A stretch of DNA of 64,000 nucleotides from Myxococcaceae bacterium JPH2 (GCA_016458225.1 JAEMGR010000005.1:434001-498000); one strand, 5' to 3'. Counted from the first letter of the stretch, positions 52,490 through 61,932 are shown. Numbers and translations are program-made. The notes: generated by a model not told the origin, from the sequence alone.

Positions 52490-53107
52490 TCAGTAGCCCA
52501 CGTAGGCGCCGCCCGTGCGCATCGCCTTGATGCCCGGCACGTTCGAGACCGAGCCGTAGCGCGCGATGGAGTACCGGACGCCCGCGATGATGTTGTCCAC
52601 CGGGTTGCGGATGTTGTTGTGGCCCGGCAGCTTGTACGAGTCGAACGTCGGCTGGATGGTCTGCATCAGGCCGATGGAGGGCGTGCCCTTCTTCGCGTTC
52701 GAGTCCCAGTTGTTCTGCGCGTTCGGGTTGCCACTCGACTCGTGCTGGATGATGGCCGCGATGTCCTGCGGGTTCATCTTGTCGGCCGGCACGCCCGCGG
52801 CGGTGAGGATCTTCGTCGCCTCCTTGATCCAATCGCCCACCTGGCCCTTCGGGACGTCGCCCACCGGAGCACCGCTCTGGGTGCCCTGCGTGCCCTTCGT
52901 CCCGCCCGTGCCCTTGTCGCCCTTCAGGCCCTGGTTGCCGCCAACGAACTCATCCTTGCTGCCAGGGATGTTGAGCTTCTTGCCGGCGTAGATGAGGTCC
53001 GCGTTCTTGATCTGCGGATTGGCCTTCATCAGCGCGGCCACGCTCGTATGGTTACGCTTCGCAATTCCGCTCAGCGTGTCCCCAGACTTGATGCGGTAGT
53101 TGCTCAT
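52490..53107 (-). CDS. LysM domain protein with lytic transglycosylase-like (SLT) domain
   Basis: A 205-aa protein. Residues 1 to 48 are a LysM peptidoglycan-binding domain ([42 protein letters not shown]). A Gly/Lys/Thr linker with repeated KGTxGT follows (residues 55 to 85), then a transglycosylase-like domain: [23 protein letters not shown] with the catalytic Glu in [26 protein letters not shown], and [15 protein letters not shown]. No signal peptide, so export must use another route, such as a phage-like, type VI or other non-classical path. The closest look-alikes by eye are phage and phage-tail associated SLT domains. It starts after GGTTCTCC/GGAGAACC and stands 79 bp after the catalase stop. 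Confidence 0.88.
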   Translation of the reverse strand: MSNYRIKSGDTLSGIAKRNHTSVAALMKANPQIKNADLIYAGKKLNIPGSKDEFVGGNQGLKGDKGTGGTKGTQGTQSGAPVGDVPKGQVGDWIKEATKILTAAGVPADKMNPQDIAAIIQHESSGNPNAQNNWDSNAKKGTPSIGLMQTIQPTFDSYKLPGHNNIRNPVDNIIAGVRYSIARYGSVSNVPGIKAMRTGGAYVGY

Positions 53108-53186
53108 AAGAAGGTTCTCCTGGAAAGCCAGACACCGTTGAGAGGGTTATCGCTGGCACCCGCAAGGAGTTGCGCTCGCCTTTTCT

Positions 53187-55307
53187 CTAATTTTGGTGGG
53201 CCGAGAGTGGGAAGAGGCCGGGATCGGCACGATTCCAGTGTCTGTGTTTTGCGATGGCGTCACTGAACGCACGCACGAAGGCCTTGGCCTCTCCGGAGGC
53301 GGCGTCCGTTACCACGCCAGGCGCCATGGGATTGACCCCGCAGGCGCGCAGCAGCTCCACGCCCTCCTTCGCCACGCCCAGCGCCTTGCCATGGCGGTAC
53401 GCCTCCCAGACGAAGTGCCGGGCCCGCGCGTCTTGTGACAGCGCCGTCACGCTCGCGCTCCCGCCGGGGATGAAGACGGCGTCGTACTCGACGGAGGCCG
53501 TGGTCATGGCGCTCACGTCCACCGCCAAGGGCTTGCCGCCCGCGTCCTTCACGGAGCCCAGGTGGCCCGCAATGACTCGCAGCGTCGCGCCCTGGGACTC
53601 CAATGCCTTGCGCAATCCCTGGAGCGCCGCGGCATCCACCCCCGGCGCCACCAACGCCGCGACGCGCCGCGTCTTGATGCTGTCCTTCACCGTATTCTCC
53701 AAGCTCAGCGCCGGTGATACGGCATTGGCCGAAACGGAGGGCACCACCGCGGGCGCTGGGGCAGGCAATCCCAGTCCCTCGGCGACCCGCGCCGCGAGCA
53801 CGCCATCAATCTTCGCGAAGTGGCCCAGCACACGCTCGTGAACTTCTCGTGTCGCCACCTTGCCCAGCTCGAAACGACACGCATCAATCAGATGCGCCTG
53901 TTCTGTTTCGGACAGACTTCGGAAGAAGAGTCCCGCCTGGCTGTAATGATCCGCGAAGGACTCCCCACGGACGCGGGCCTTGAGGCCGCCCACGTGCTCG
54001 GCGTGGGGGACGTAGCCGCCCTGCGCCGAGGAGGCGAGGACAGGGCAGCCGCCGCCCAGCGAGTTGGGGTGGTAGTTGGCCCGCCCCGCGTTGCTGAGGC
54101 GCCGCCCGAAGCCGTCCTGCTGGTGGTTGTGCACCGGCACCAGGGGACGATTGATGGGCAGGTCCGCGAAGTTGGGGCCGCCCAGGCGCGTCAGCTGCGT
54201 GTCCAGGTACGAGAAGAGGCGGGCCTGCATGAGCGGGTCATCGGTGAAGTCGATGCCCGGCACGACGTTCGCCACGCAGAACGCCACCTGCTCCGTCTCG
54301 GAGAAGAAGTTCGTCGGGTTGCGGTTCAGCGTCAGCTTGCCGATGCGCTCCACCGGCACCAGCTCCTCCGGCACCAGCTTGGTGGGGTCCAACAGCTCGA
54401 TGCCCAGGCGCTCCGCGGCGGCCTCTTCAATGACCTGCACGCCCAGCTCGAACTCCGGGAAGTGGCCGGCCTCGATGGCCTCCCACAAGTCGCGGCGGTG
54501 GAAGTCGGGGTCCCTGCCCGCCAGCGTCTGGCACTCGTCCCACACGAGCGAGTGCGCGCCGAGCACGGGCTTCCAGTGGAACTTCACGAAGCGGGACACG
54601 CCCCGCGCGTTGATGAGGCGGAAGGTGTGGACGCCGAAGCCCTCCATCATCCGGTAGCTGCGCGGCAGGGCCCGGTCGGACATCGTCCACATCACCATGT
54701 GCATGGTCTCGGGCACGAGCGACACGAAGTCCCAGAACGAGTCGTGCGCGGTGGCCGCCTGGGGCATCTCGTGGTGCGGCTCCGCCTTGGCCGCGTGGAT
54801 GACGTCCGGGAACTTGATGCCGTCCTGGATGAAGAAGACGGGCATGTTGTTGCCCACCAGGTCGAAGTTGCCCTCGTCCGTGTAGAACTTCACCGCGAAG
54901 CCGCGCACATCCCGCACCGTGTCCGCCGAGCCCCGCGAGCCCACCACCGTGGAGAAGCGCACGAACACGGGCGTCCGCACGGAAGGGTCCTGGAGGAAGC
55001 GCGCCCGCGTCAGCTCGGCCTGTGAGGCGTAGACCTGGAAGTAGCCGTGCGCGCCCGCGCCCCGCGCGTGCACCACGCGCTCGGGGATGCGCTCATGGTC
55101 GAAGCGCGTGACCTTCTCTCGCAGGTGGAAGTCCTCGAGGAGCGTCGGGCCGCGCGTGCCCACGCGCAGCGAGTCATCTGTGTTCACCACGCCCAGGCCC
55201 TGGTCCGTGGTCAGCCGTTGCCCCGCTGGCTCGGAGCGGTCCTTCGCGAGCGCCTCTTCCTTGCTGCCTTCGTGGACTCGCACTCCGTCCGACTTGCCCC
55301 TGGCCAT
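53187..55307 (-). CDS. katE: Large-subunit catalase with C-terminal class I amidotransferase-like domain
   Basis: A 706-aa cytoplasmic monofunctional haem catalase (HPII type). I start it at MARGKSDGVRVHEGSKEEAL, with AGGAGGCGCGGA upstream. The haem catalase core has the active-site His80 in IPERVVHARGAGAHGYF, VRFSTVVGSRGSADTVRDVRGFAVKFYTDEG, the Asn of GNNMPVFFIQDGIKFPD and the proximal Tyr of LFSYLDTQLTRLGGPNF. From about residue 530 a flavodoxin/DJ-1-like domain follows (TRRVAALVAPGVDAAALQGL, DAVFIPGGSASVTAL), typical of large catalases. It decomposes hydrogen peroxide. The gene stands alone, divergent from the HAD gene and followed by the LysM gene. Confidence 0.95.
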   Translation of the reverse strand: MARGKSDGVRVHEGSKEEALAKDRSEPAGQRLTTDQGLGVVNTDDSLRVGTRGPTLLEDFHLREKVTRFDHERIPERVVHARGAGAHGYFQVYASQAELTRARFLQDPSVRTPVFVRFSTVVGSRGSADTVRDVRGFAVKFYTDEGNFDLVGNNMPVFFIQDGIKFPDVIHAAKAEPHHEMPQAATAHDSFWDFVSLVPETMHMVMWTMSDRALPRSYRMMEGFGVHTFRLINARGVSRFVKFHWKPVLGAHSLVWDECQTLAGRDPDFHRRDLWEAIEAGHFPEFELGVQVIEEAAAERLGIELLDPTKLVPEELVPVERIGKLTLNRNPTNFFSETEQVAFCVANVVPGIDFTDDPLMQARLFSYLDTQLTRLGGPNFADLPINRPLVPVHNHQQDGFGRRLSNAGRANYHPNSLGGGCPVLASSAQGGYVPHAEHVGGLKARVRGESFADHYSQAGLFFRSLSETEQAHLIDACRFELGKVATREVHERVLGHFAKIDGVLAARVAEGLGLPAPAPAVVPSVSANAVSPALSLENTVKDSIKTRRVAALVAPGVDAAALQGLRKALESQGATLRVIAGHLGSVKDAGGKPLAVDVSAMTTASVEYDAVFIPGGSASVTALSQDARARHFVWEAYRHGKALGVAKEGVELLRACGVNPMAPGVVTDAASGEAKAFVRAFSDAIAKHRHWNRADPGLFPLSAHQN

Positions 55308-55434
55308 TCCGCGCCTCCTGTCTCGAGGAGGGCGCAGCCTAGGAGGCACCGAGCGGCTCGCGGCCGTGCTCCCGCGGACAAGCTTCCGCTGGGTGACAGT
55401 GACACCCCGGAGGACCTCCGGCGAGGATGCGCGC

Positions 55435-56208
55435 ATGAAGACCGAACCCGTCGCCCAGACGCTGGAGCGCATCCGCGCCGAGCTCCTCCACACCCCCGGC
55501 GGCGTGCTCGCGTTCGACGCGGACGGCACGCTGTGGAGCGGAGACGTGGGGGACGACCTCTTCCTCGCGCTGCTGGAGCACGGCGACCTCCAGCCCGAGG
55601 TGCACGACGCCCTGGAGCACCTGCGCATCACGCACGGCGTGGACAAGGCCCCGGATGACCGCGAGCTGGCCCGTCGCCTCTTCGCCGCCCACGAGGCCGG
55701 CCGCTTCCCCGAGCACGAGCTGTACGCCATGGAGGCGTGGCTGTTCGCGGGCTGGCGCGCGGAGGACGTGCGCGCGTTCGCGCGGGACGTCGTCTCGCGC
55801 GTGCGCCTGGAGACGCGGCTGCATCCGGAGACGCGGCGCGTGGTGACGTGGGCACAAGCCGAGGGCGTGGATTGCTACATCGTCAGCGCCTCGCCGCGCG
55901 CGATGGTGGAGGCGGCGGTCCAGGCGACGCTGGGCCTCTCACCGGAGCGCGTGCTGGCGTGCACGCCTCGGGAAGCTGCGGGCCGGCTGTTGCCCTCGGT
56001 GGAGGAGCCCATCCCCTACGGGCCGGGCAAGGTGCGCTGCCTTCGCACGCGCACGACCCAGCCTCTTCATGCGGCCTTCGGGGACAACGTGTTCGACCTG
56101 GAGATGCTGGCCGCCGCGCGTGTCCCGGTCGCCATCCGGCCCAAGCCCCGCCTTCAGGCTCGCGCGGAGGAGCTGCCCGCGATGGTGCAGCTCCTCCCGG
56201 AGGCGTGA
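55435..56208 (+). CDS. HAD superfamily phosphatase (SerB-like)
   Basis: A 257-aa hydrolase starting MKTEPVAQTLERIRAELLH. Motif I is LAFDADGTLWSGDVGDDLF, with the nucleophile Asp and general acid Asp two residues on. Motif II is CYIVSASPRAMVEAAV (Ser), motif III lies near GPGKVRCLR (Lys) and motif IV is AAFGDNVFDLEMLAAARVPVAI. A helical cap (residues 40 to 115) with FPEHELYAMEAWLFAGWRAED fits the HAD-IB/PSPase-like group. It dephosphorylates a small metabolite; phosphoserine is possible, but the cap lacks obvious serine-specific residues, so the substrate is open. It starts divergently from the catalase gene and converges on the cytochrome gene. Confidence 0.88.
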   Translation: MKTEPVAQTLERIRAELLHTPGGVLAFDADGTLWSGDVGDDLFLALLEHGDLQPEVHDALEHLRITHGVDKAPDDRELARRLFAAHEAGRFPEHELYAMEAWLFAGWRAEDVRAFARDVVSRVRLETRLHPETRRVVTWAQAEGVDCYIVSASPRAMVEAAVQATLGLSPERVLACTPREAAGRLLPSVEEPIPYGPGKVRCLRTRTTQPLHAAFGDNVFDLEMLAAARVPVAIRPKPRLQARAEELPAMVQLLPEA

Positions 56209-56221
56209 CGCGAAGCCCGCG

Positions 56222-57454
56222 CTACTTGCAGGGCTTCGGGGACATCGAGTCGATCCAGTCCGCGATGAGCTTGGAGCCCTCCTCGTGGCGCAGGCTGCGG
56301 CCAATCTGCGGCATCATCTTCCCGGACTCCGTGGTGTCCATCCGGTACCAGAGGATGGACGTGGCGTGGTCACCGGGGACGATGTCGAACTCGCCACCGA
56401 CGCCGCTGCCCGCCGAGCCCGGGCGCTTGCACTCGCCCAGGTTGAACAGGTCCGGGTTGTCGATGTTGAGGAACAGCCGGCTGGTGATGCCGGCCGTGCC
56501 CTGCGGGTTGTGGCAGTGCGCGCAGTTGATGTCCAAGTACGTGCGGGCGCGCGTGCTCAGGTCCGCCTGCGCGGAGTCGAACGGATCCGGCGCGTGCGGC
56601 ACATCCGCCATCGCCGGCAGTCCCTCCAGCCGGCCGAGCTGCGCCAGGTGCTGGAGCTGGTTCACCTCCGTGCCCCCGTACGTGTTCGTCCGGTTGAGGT
56701 AGCGGGCCTTCACGCCGATGGGCAGCATCACCTGCTCACCCGCGGCGTTCTGGAGATGGTGGCAGGTGAGGCACTGGTTCCGGCTGGGCACCAAGTACGA
56801 GATCTTCTGCGTGGCGCCGTTCAGGTCGATGAACTCGACAGGCACCACGCGACCACCCGCCGCCATCCTGGCCTCCGTCTGGTCGGCGTTCCACAGGTAC
56901 GGGTACGCCTCCCAGCCCGAGGGCTGGTGGATGAGCACGCGCGTCTCCACGGCGCGCACGGCCTGCGTCGGCGCGCGCAGGTCCGCCGGATACGAGAACG
57001 TCTTGGTGATGAGCGTCCCCACCGGCAGGTCCAGCACGGCCTTCGCGTCGTAGCGAGCGGCCTTGCCCGGCGGCACGAAGAGCGTGCGGGACTTGAGCGC
57101 GTAGTCGGAGAACAGCGGCGCCGTCAGCGTGTACGGCACGTTCCCGGCGACGGGGACCATCCCCCCATCGCCCGGGCTCCCCGTGAACAGCCCCAGTTCG
57201 GCGAGCGTGTCGGGCATGACCCGATCCGGCTCTCCCGCGTCGGGGCCGCCCGCATCCGGGGAGCCCGCGTCGGGGCTCCCCGCATCCGGAGCGCCCGCGT
57301 CTGGCCCCCCCGCATCCGGTGCTCCCGCGTCGGGATTGCCCGCGTCGGGAACGGTGTCGATCTTCTTCTCGGACGGCGTACCTCCGCAGGCCGCCAGCGC
57401 GAGGGCCAGCAGCACCGCGGAGATGCGAGGAAACAGGGGGGACAGCGCGCGCAT
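56222..57454 (-). CDS. SO2930-family diheme c-type cytochrome lipoprotein
   Basis: A 410-aa exported lipoprotein: signal LSPLFPRISAVLLALALAAC with lipobox LAAC, then a (PDAG)n linker of eight units (residues 35 to 75). The rest has two haem-binding CxxCH motifs, CLTCHH (in VPSRNQCLTCHHLQNAAG) and CAHCHN (DINCAHCHNPQGTAG), and family blocks APLFSDYALKSRTLFVPPG, GWEAYPYLWNADQTEAR and ILWYRMDTTESGKMMPQIGRSL. This matches the SO2930/HNE_0200 family, which I recall occurs next to a partner beta-helix protein, as here. The ATG at 57454 is preferred over a TTG three codons upstream because GGAG is better spaced. Electron-transfer partner unknown. Confidence 0.9.
   Translation of the reverse strand: MRALSPLFPRISAVLLALALAACGGTPSEKKIDTVPDAGNPDAGAPDAGGPDAGAPDAGSPDAGSPDAGGPDAGEPDRVMPDTLAELGLFTGSPGDGGMVPVAGNVPYTLTAPLFSDYALKSRTLFVPPGKAARYDAKAVLDLPVGTLITKTFSYPADLRAPTQAVRAVETRVLIHQPSGWEAYPYLWNADQTEARMAAGGRVVPVEFIDLNGATQKISYLVPSRNQCLTCHHLQNAAGEQVMLPIGVKARYLNRTNTYGGTEVNQLQHLAQLGRLEGLPAMADVPHAPDPFDSAQADLSTRARTYLDINCAHCHNPQGTAGITSRLFLNIDNPDLFNLGECKRPGSAGSGVGGEFDIVPGDHATSILWYRMDTTESGKMMPQIGRSLRHEEGSKLIADWIDSMSPKPCK
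57232..57350 (-). repeat. Tandem 12-bp repeats encoding a (PDAG)n linker
   Basis: About ten units reading GCGTCGGG or GCATCCGG with variable third codons, on the minus strand encoding PDAG with Gly, Ala, Ser, Asn or Glu between. They separate the lipidated N terminus from the cytochrome domain. A shorter (T/V)DAG run occurs in the partner beta-helix lipoprotein at about 58840-58915. Confidence 0.7.
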
Positions 57455-57484
57455 GGTGTTCAAGCTCCGAGGTTGACGTGACGA

Positions 57485-59032
57485 CTAGAGGCTGCCCGTG
57501 ACGACCGGCGGGTTGAAGCCCGTGCAGCTGTACGGGCCCGTGCCCTGCGCGTAGTGCTTCGTGTAGCCCCAGGCCGTGGTCAGGTTCGGCGACGAGCCCG
57601 TCAGGTTCCCGGAGACCGCCTGGAGGTTGAAGTCCACCATGAAGCTCTTCGTGGACGGCGGCACGGCGTTCTTGCCCACGCAGAGGTTGATGGCGTTGGG
57701 GTGCGTCGGGTCACGCGGGGCCGGATCGATGCCGTCCCAGAGGACGTGCTCCACCTGCAGGATGCCCTGCGCCGCCGCCGCGTACTGGTACGCCGCGAAC
57801 ACGACCGCGCCAAACGGACGCTTCTCCTGGTCCGGCGCGCCGTTGTCCACCGAGTCACCGCTGCCGCCCTGGAACGTGTTGTCGTGGATGTAGATGTCGG
57901 ACGTGCCCCAGTTGCCGCCACCGGCGCTCCACTGCGCGGGGTCCGGCTCGATGGCCAGGCCGCTCAGCACCGCGACGTCCACGGTGTTGTTGTTCGACCA
58001 GGTGTTGCCGGAGAACTCCACGCGGCGCGACGCCAGGATGAACGTGCCCGTGCCCGCCGGCACCTGAGACACGGTGCTGCTGCTGGCCGTCACCGACGCG
58101 AAGTTGGGGCGGTTGTTGTCGAGGATCTTGTTGTTCTGGAAGCGGATGTCCGTGCCCACGATGGGGTTGCCGGGCAGGTCGAACACCACCAGGCCCGTGG
58201 TGTTGTCCTGGGCCAGGTTGCCGTGCACGAAGGCGAAGCGCGTGTTCTCGATTTCGATGCCCGCCACGTTCTGCAGCGCCTTGTTGTTGCGCACGATGGC
58301 GTACTCGGTCTGGCCCACGTAGATGCCGGCATCCGCGGCGTTGTAGGCCTCGCAGTCATCGATGGTCACGTACTTCGACTTCACCGGGTAGATGCCGTAC
58401 TTGCCGTTGCTCTCCTTGTTCTGCTGCGCCCACTCGGTGCGCACGCGCTGGATGAGCACGTCGGTGGAGTTCTCGATGCGCAGCGCGTCCTTCTTCGCGT
58501 TCCAGATGGCCACGTCGCGCACGGTGAACAGCTTGCCCACCACGTCCAGGCCGTTGGTGTTCGCCGCGGCGTTGGTGAAGACGAGCACCGTGCTGGCCGT
58601 GCCGCCCGTGGCCTCGCCCTTGGTGCCCTTGCCCGCGCCCGCGAACGTGATGCCGTCCTTGCGGATGGTGATGGCGTTGTCGAAGGTGTACGTGCCGGCC
58701 GCCAGCTGGATGGTGGCGCACTCCGTCAGCGAGTTCACGCGGTCCTGGATCTGCTGCTCCTGGCCCGGCGTGAAGTTGTACGTCTGGCCCTGCTTGCCAG
58801 CGCAGGAGAAGGTCCCGGTGACGCCGCCGTCCCACGGCGTGCCCGCGTCCACGATGACGCCCGCGTCCGTGCCCGCGTCGGTCTCCGTGCCCGCGTCCGT
58901 CCCGGCGTCCACCTTCGTGCCCGGCCCGGGCGGCTTGGGGTCATCTTCCTCGGAACATCCAGGCAGGGCCAACAGGCCCACCACGGTCAGCAGGGCGGCA
59001 CAAGAAGCGCGAGTCAACGACAGACGGTGCAT
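57485..59032 (-). CDS. Parallel beta-helix lipoprotein, partner of the diheme cytochrome
   Basis: A 515-aa exported lipoprotein starting MHRLSLTRASCAALLTVVGL after GGAGGAACGCC, with lipobox LPGC and Cys near residue 26. A (T/V)DAG linker follows (about residues 40 to 70). The rest is a right-handed beta-helix: AATIQLAAGTYTFDNAITIRKDGITFAGAG, DVLIQRVRTEWAQQNKESNGKYGIYPV, ADAGIYVGQTEYAIVRNN, NTTGLVVFDLPGN and ILDNNRPNFAS. NCATIxLxxGTY and GKYGIYPVxS...DCEAY...DAGIYVGQ are marks of the family that pairs with SO2930-type cytochromes. It is upstream of the cytochrome gene with a 30-bp gap, so they are probably one transcript. Its exact role is unknown. Confidence 0.88.
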   Translation of the reverse strand: MHRLSLTRASCAALLTVVGLLALPGCSEEDDPKPPGPGTKVDAGTDAGTETDAGTDAGVIVDAGTPWDGGVTGTFSCAGKQGQTYNFTPGQEQQIQDRVNSLTECATIQLAAGTYTFDNAITIRKDGITFAGAGKGTKGEATGGTASTVLVFTNAAANTNGLDVVGKLFTVRDVAIWNAKKDALRIENSTDVLIQRVRTEWAQQNKESNGKYGIYPVKSKYVTIDDCEAYNAADAGIYVGQTEYAIVRNNKALQNVAGIEIENTRFAFVHGNLAQDNTTGLVVFDLPGNPIVGTDIRFQNNKILDNNRPNFASVTASSSTVSQVPAGTGTFILASRRVEFSGNTWSNNNTVDVAVLSGLAIEPDPAQWSAGGGNWGTSDIYIHDNTFQGGSGDSVDNGAPDQEKRPFGAVVFAAYQYAAAAQGILQVEHVLWDGIDPAPRDPTHPNAINLCVGKNAVPPSTKSFMVDFNLQAVSGNLTGSSPNLTTAWGYTKHYAQGTGPYSCTGFNPPVVTGSL

Positions 59033-59319
59033 GGCGTTCCTCCGGAAACACCACCCACGGAGTCCTCGACAGGGCGAGGCGCGACGCGGAGCGGCGGGGA
59101 ATGAGCGGAATTGTGGGAGCGAAAGCTTGCGAATCACAAGCATAAGCGCCCGCCGACTGGGATTGACGCACTGCAACTTGTGACGTCAGGCGAAAACACT
59201 ACGCCGACGGTAATGATTGACGCGATGTATCAGATTTCTCGGCCCTCCCTTTGAGCCTGCGAGTGAGGGTCGAGCAGCACAACGGTTCAGGCCCTGGACC
59301 TGCTATCTGCCAGGGCACG

Positions 59320-60450
59320 ATGACTCGACCCGACAACACCCAGGCCCGACGCATCTTCGTGGGACTCATCCTCGCGGCGCTGTTGCTGGTGGGCGTGACG
59401 TTGTGGCCCTTCATCCGGCCCCTCTTCCTGGCCACCATCTTCGCGGCGCTCCTCTGGCGCGCGCAGGAGGGGCTGACGCGGCTGCTCCGCGGGCGGCGCA
59501 ACCTGGCGGCCACGCTGCTGTGCCTCGCCGTGGCGCTGGTCGTGGTGGGGCCGCTGGCGAGCCTGGTGGCCTACGTGGTGCGCGAAGGCGTGCAGGGCGC
59601 GCAGTCGGTGGCCTCGCTCGTGCGACAGGAAGGTCTGACGGGCGTGGTGGAGCGTGTGCCTCCCGCGCTCCAGCCATGGGCTCGCCGCGTGGTGGACAGC
59701 CTGCACCTGGAAGAGGCGCAGCTCAGCGAGGCGCTCAAGCAGGAGCTGAGCGAGCGCGGAGGACAGGCCGCGGAGGTGGTGGGCCGCGCCGTGTCCGCCA
59801 CGGGCTCGGTGCTCGTGCAGGGCGTGATGATGCTGGTGGCGCTCTTCTTCCTGCTGGTGGATGGCGGCCGACTGGTGACGTGGCTGGAGGACCTCTCACC
59901 GCTGGCCCCCGGTCAGACGGCGGATCTGCTCACCGAGTTCCGGGATGTGTCGCGCGCCATCATCGTCTCCACCGTGGCCACCTCGGGCGTGCAGGCGCTG
60001 CTCGCCTTCCTCTCCTTCGTGGTGGGAGGTGTCCCGAGCGCGGTCTTCTTCGGGCTGCTCACCTTCTTCACCGCGTTCATTCCGGCCGTGGGCGCGGGCG
60101 GCATGTGCCTGGTGGCCTCCGCCATCGTCTTCTTCGATGGGCGCCCCGTGACGGCGCTGCTCGTGGCGGTGTGGGGCGTGGCGGTGGTGGGCACGGTGGA
60201 CAACCTGGTGAAGCCGCTGCTCGCGCGCCGAGGGATGGACCTGCACCCGGCCCTCATCTTCTTCTCCATCCTCGGTGGCCTCTCCATCTTCGGAGGCGTG
60301 GGCCTCTTGCTGGGCCCGCTCGTCATGGCCACCTTCCTCGCGCTGCTGCGCATCTACCGCCGCGACTACGGCCGGCACGAGTCCACCCCCGCGAACGTCG
60401 CGCTCCCCACCCCCGCCGTCCCCGCGCCTCCGCGGCAAGACGTGGGCTGA
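59320..60450 (+). CDS. AI-2E family transporter (YdiK/PerM-like)
   Basis: A 376-aa membrane protein. The start ATG opens MTRPDNTQARRIFVGLIL; a weak AGGG lies upstream and an earlier in-frame start is less likely. Seven to eight hydrophobic segments: IFVGLILAALLLVGVTLWPF, LFLATIFAALLW, LAATLLCLAVALVVVGPL, VLVQGVMMLVALFFLLVDG, GVQALLAFLSFVVGGVP, GLLTFFTAFIPAVGAGG, and ILGGLSIFGGVGLLLGPLVMATFLALL. The motifs FFTAFIPAVGA, and ...DNLVKPLLARRG...FFSILGGLSIFGGVGLLLGP are typical of this family (formerly UPF0118). Some members export autoinducer-2 or sodium; most are uncharacterised. It ends 7 bp before the ceramidase-like gene on the other strand. Confidence 0.93.
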   Translation: MTRPDNTQARRIFVGLILAALLLVGVTLWPFIRPLFLATIFAALLWRAQEGLTRLLRGRRNLAATLLCLAVALVVVGPLASLVAYVVREGVQGAQSVASLVRQEGLTGVVERVPPALQPWARRVVDSLHLEEAQLSEALKQELSERGGQAAEVVGRAVSATGSVLVQGVMMLVALFFLLVDGGRLVTWLEDLSPLAPGQTADLLTEFRDVSRAIIVSTVATSGVQALLAFLSFVVGGVPSAVFFGLLTFFTAFIPAVGAGGMCLVASAIVFFDGRPVTALLVAVWGVAVVGTVDNLVKPLLARRGMDLHPALIFFSILGGLSIFGGVGLLLGPLVMATFLALLRIYRRDYGRHESTPANVALPTPAVPAPPRQDVG

Positions 60451-60457
60451 GCCCGGT

Positions 60458-61768
60458 TCAGCGCGTGAAGCCCGCGGCGTCGGCGGCGACCTGGGCCGCC
60501 ACGTTGAGTCGCTCCAGCAAGCCCGCGCCGAAGTACTGGCGCATGGACTCGCCTTCATGGGCACGCACCAGCTCGGGCGTGTCCACGTAGCCCACGTAGC
60601 CATTGGCGAGCGCCAGCACGTGCGTCGCGCCCGTCCGCTCGCGCAGCTCCACGCCCGCGCCCGTGGTGGGCTCGCCCGGCACCGTGACGAGCGACAGCGG
60701 CCCCAACCGCAGCGCATCCACCTCCGCCTCGCGAGGCGCCGAGGCACACAGCACGTTGTCCCCCGCCGAGCGCGTGAAGCCCGGCACCAGCCGCGTGGAG
60801 TCCGGGCGCGGCATGGCCGCGGACATCCGCGCCAGAGACAGCGTCACCGGCCCCTGCGCGGGCACCAACTCCGCGCGATCCGCCAGCGAGGACAACGCCC
60901 GCGCAAAGCCCTCCGCGCGCTCCACGCCCTGCCCCTCCGAGTACGCCACGGACGCATTGCCCACCGCGCCCTGGAGCAAGAGCGTCACGCCGCCCGAGGC
61001 CGTCTCGCGCAGCGCGCTGAGCCGGCCTGGATAGTCCGGATCCACCCGCTCGCGCTGCCGGGGAATCAGCGCGGGGTGCGCGGCGAACACGAGCAACTCC
61101 GCCACGGGCGCGCTGGCTCCACGCAGCACCACGCGCGTGAGCGCACCATCAGGCGCCTGACCTCCGGTGCGCGTGTAGACGAGCCCCGCGTCCTCGGCCT
61201 TGCCCACCTCCAGCGTGACGTCCGTCAGCGAGGCCGCCGCGCGCGCCACCGCCTCGCTCGCGCCCGCCACGGCGGACTCCACCGCGTCGCTTCGGTAGCG
61301 CCCCGTGCCCGAGACCTGCGCCACGAGCCGCGTGTCATATCCCCCAAAGGACGAGTGCGTGTGCGTGGCCATCACCAACACCTCGCCCACGCCCGACTCT
61401 CGCGCCCGCGCGCGCACCCGCTCCGTGACCTCCGGCGTGATGAACAGCAGCTCCAGCGACACGAGCCCCACGCGCACCCCGCCCGTCTCCAACACCACCG
61501 CGCGCGCGTGCAACGGCGGCTCGGCCACGTTCGCCTCGGCGCGCGGCGGGGGATAACCCGCCACCACCACCGGGAAGGGCGGCTGCAGCTCCACCTTCGC
61601 CGCGCCCGCGCGCAGCGGCCCTTCGCCACGGATCCGTGACAGGACAGTGGGCGCGTGCTCGACCCAGGGCCCGCACCAGTTCCACGACGCCAGCGCGTAC
61701 GCGGCGCCAGCGGTCAGCAAGGCGAAGGGAACCAGGGTGCGCCACGGGAGACGTCGTCCAGAAGACAT
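60458..61768 (-). CDS. Neutral/alkaline ceramidase N-terminal domain-like protein
   Basis: A 436-aa membrane-anchored or exported protein: a single hydrophobic segment near the N terminus ([18 protein letters not shown]), then a ceramidase-like domain. It has [24 protein letters not shown] (the GxA..D.TP/GY entry), [32 protein letters not shown] with the zinc-binding HTHS motif, [24 protein letters not shown] with a further His, [19 protein letters not shown] and [15 protein letters not shown] (PGE). The (A/G)HPxxxxxxxxxxxSADYPG-like and PGExT blocks match neutral ceramidases. The full enzyme also has a C-terminal domain, which is absent here (436 versus about 650 to 700 aa), so ceramide hydrolysis is plausible but not certain. 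Confidence 0.85.
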   Translation of the reverse strand: MSSGRRLPWRTLVPFALLTAGAAYALASWNWCGPWVEHAPTVLSRIRGEGPLRAGAAKVELQPPFPVVVAGYPPPRAEANVAEPPLHARAVVLETGGVRVGLVSLELLFITPEVTERVRARARESGVGEVLVMATHTHSSFGGYDTRLVAQVSGTGRYRSDAVESAVAGASEAVARAAASLTDVTLEVGKAEDAGLVYTRTGGQAPDGALTRVVLRGASAPVAELLVFAAHPALIPRQRERVDPDYPGRLSALRETASGGVTLLLQGAVGNASVAYSEGQGVERAEGFARALSSLADRAELVPAQGPVTLSLARMSAAMPRPDSTRLVPGFTRSAGDNVLCASAPREAEVDALRLGPLSLVTVPGEPTTGAGVELRERTGATHVLALANGYVGYVDTPELVRAHEGESMRQYFGAGLLERLNVAAQVAADAAGFTR

Positions 61769-61844
61769 GCCCGGCCAGAGTAACCGCTTCCCACGCCTCC
61801 GCCGCTCCTACCTTTCCGGCCAGCGCCCTCACATGTGGCGTACG

Positions 61845-61864
61845 CGGTCCCATCAGGTGGACCG
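61845..61864. promoter_or_regulatory. Perfect 6-bp inverted repeat upstream of purF
   Basis: CGGTCC, an 8-bp spacer, GGACCG, centred about 80 bp before the purF start in the divergent region shared with the ceramidase-like gene. It could be an operator for either gene. It does not resemble the known PurR boxes I know of. Confidence 0.25.
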
Positions 61865-61932
61865 TGGAATACCCTTCGTCGTGGCGTGCGTTTTCGTTCC
61901 GCTTCCGGTCTGAAAGGGGTAAGGCACCGCGC

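Noticed and set aside
53155-53180. Sigma-54 promoter-like TGGCAC...TTGC near the LysM gene
   Set aside because: The spacing between the two elements is 10 bp rather than about 5, so the -24/-12 geometry is wrong.
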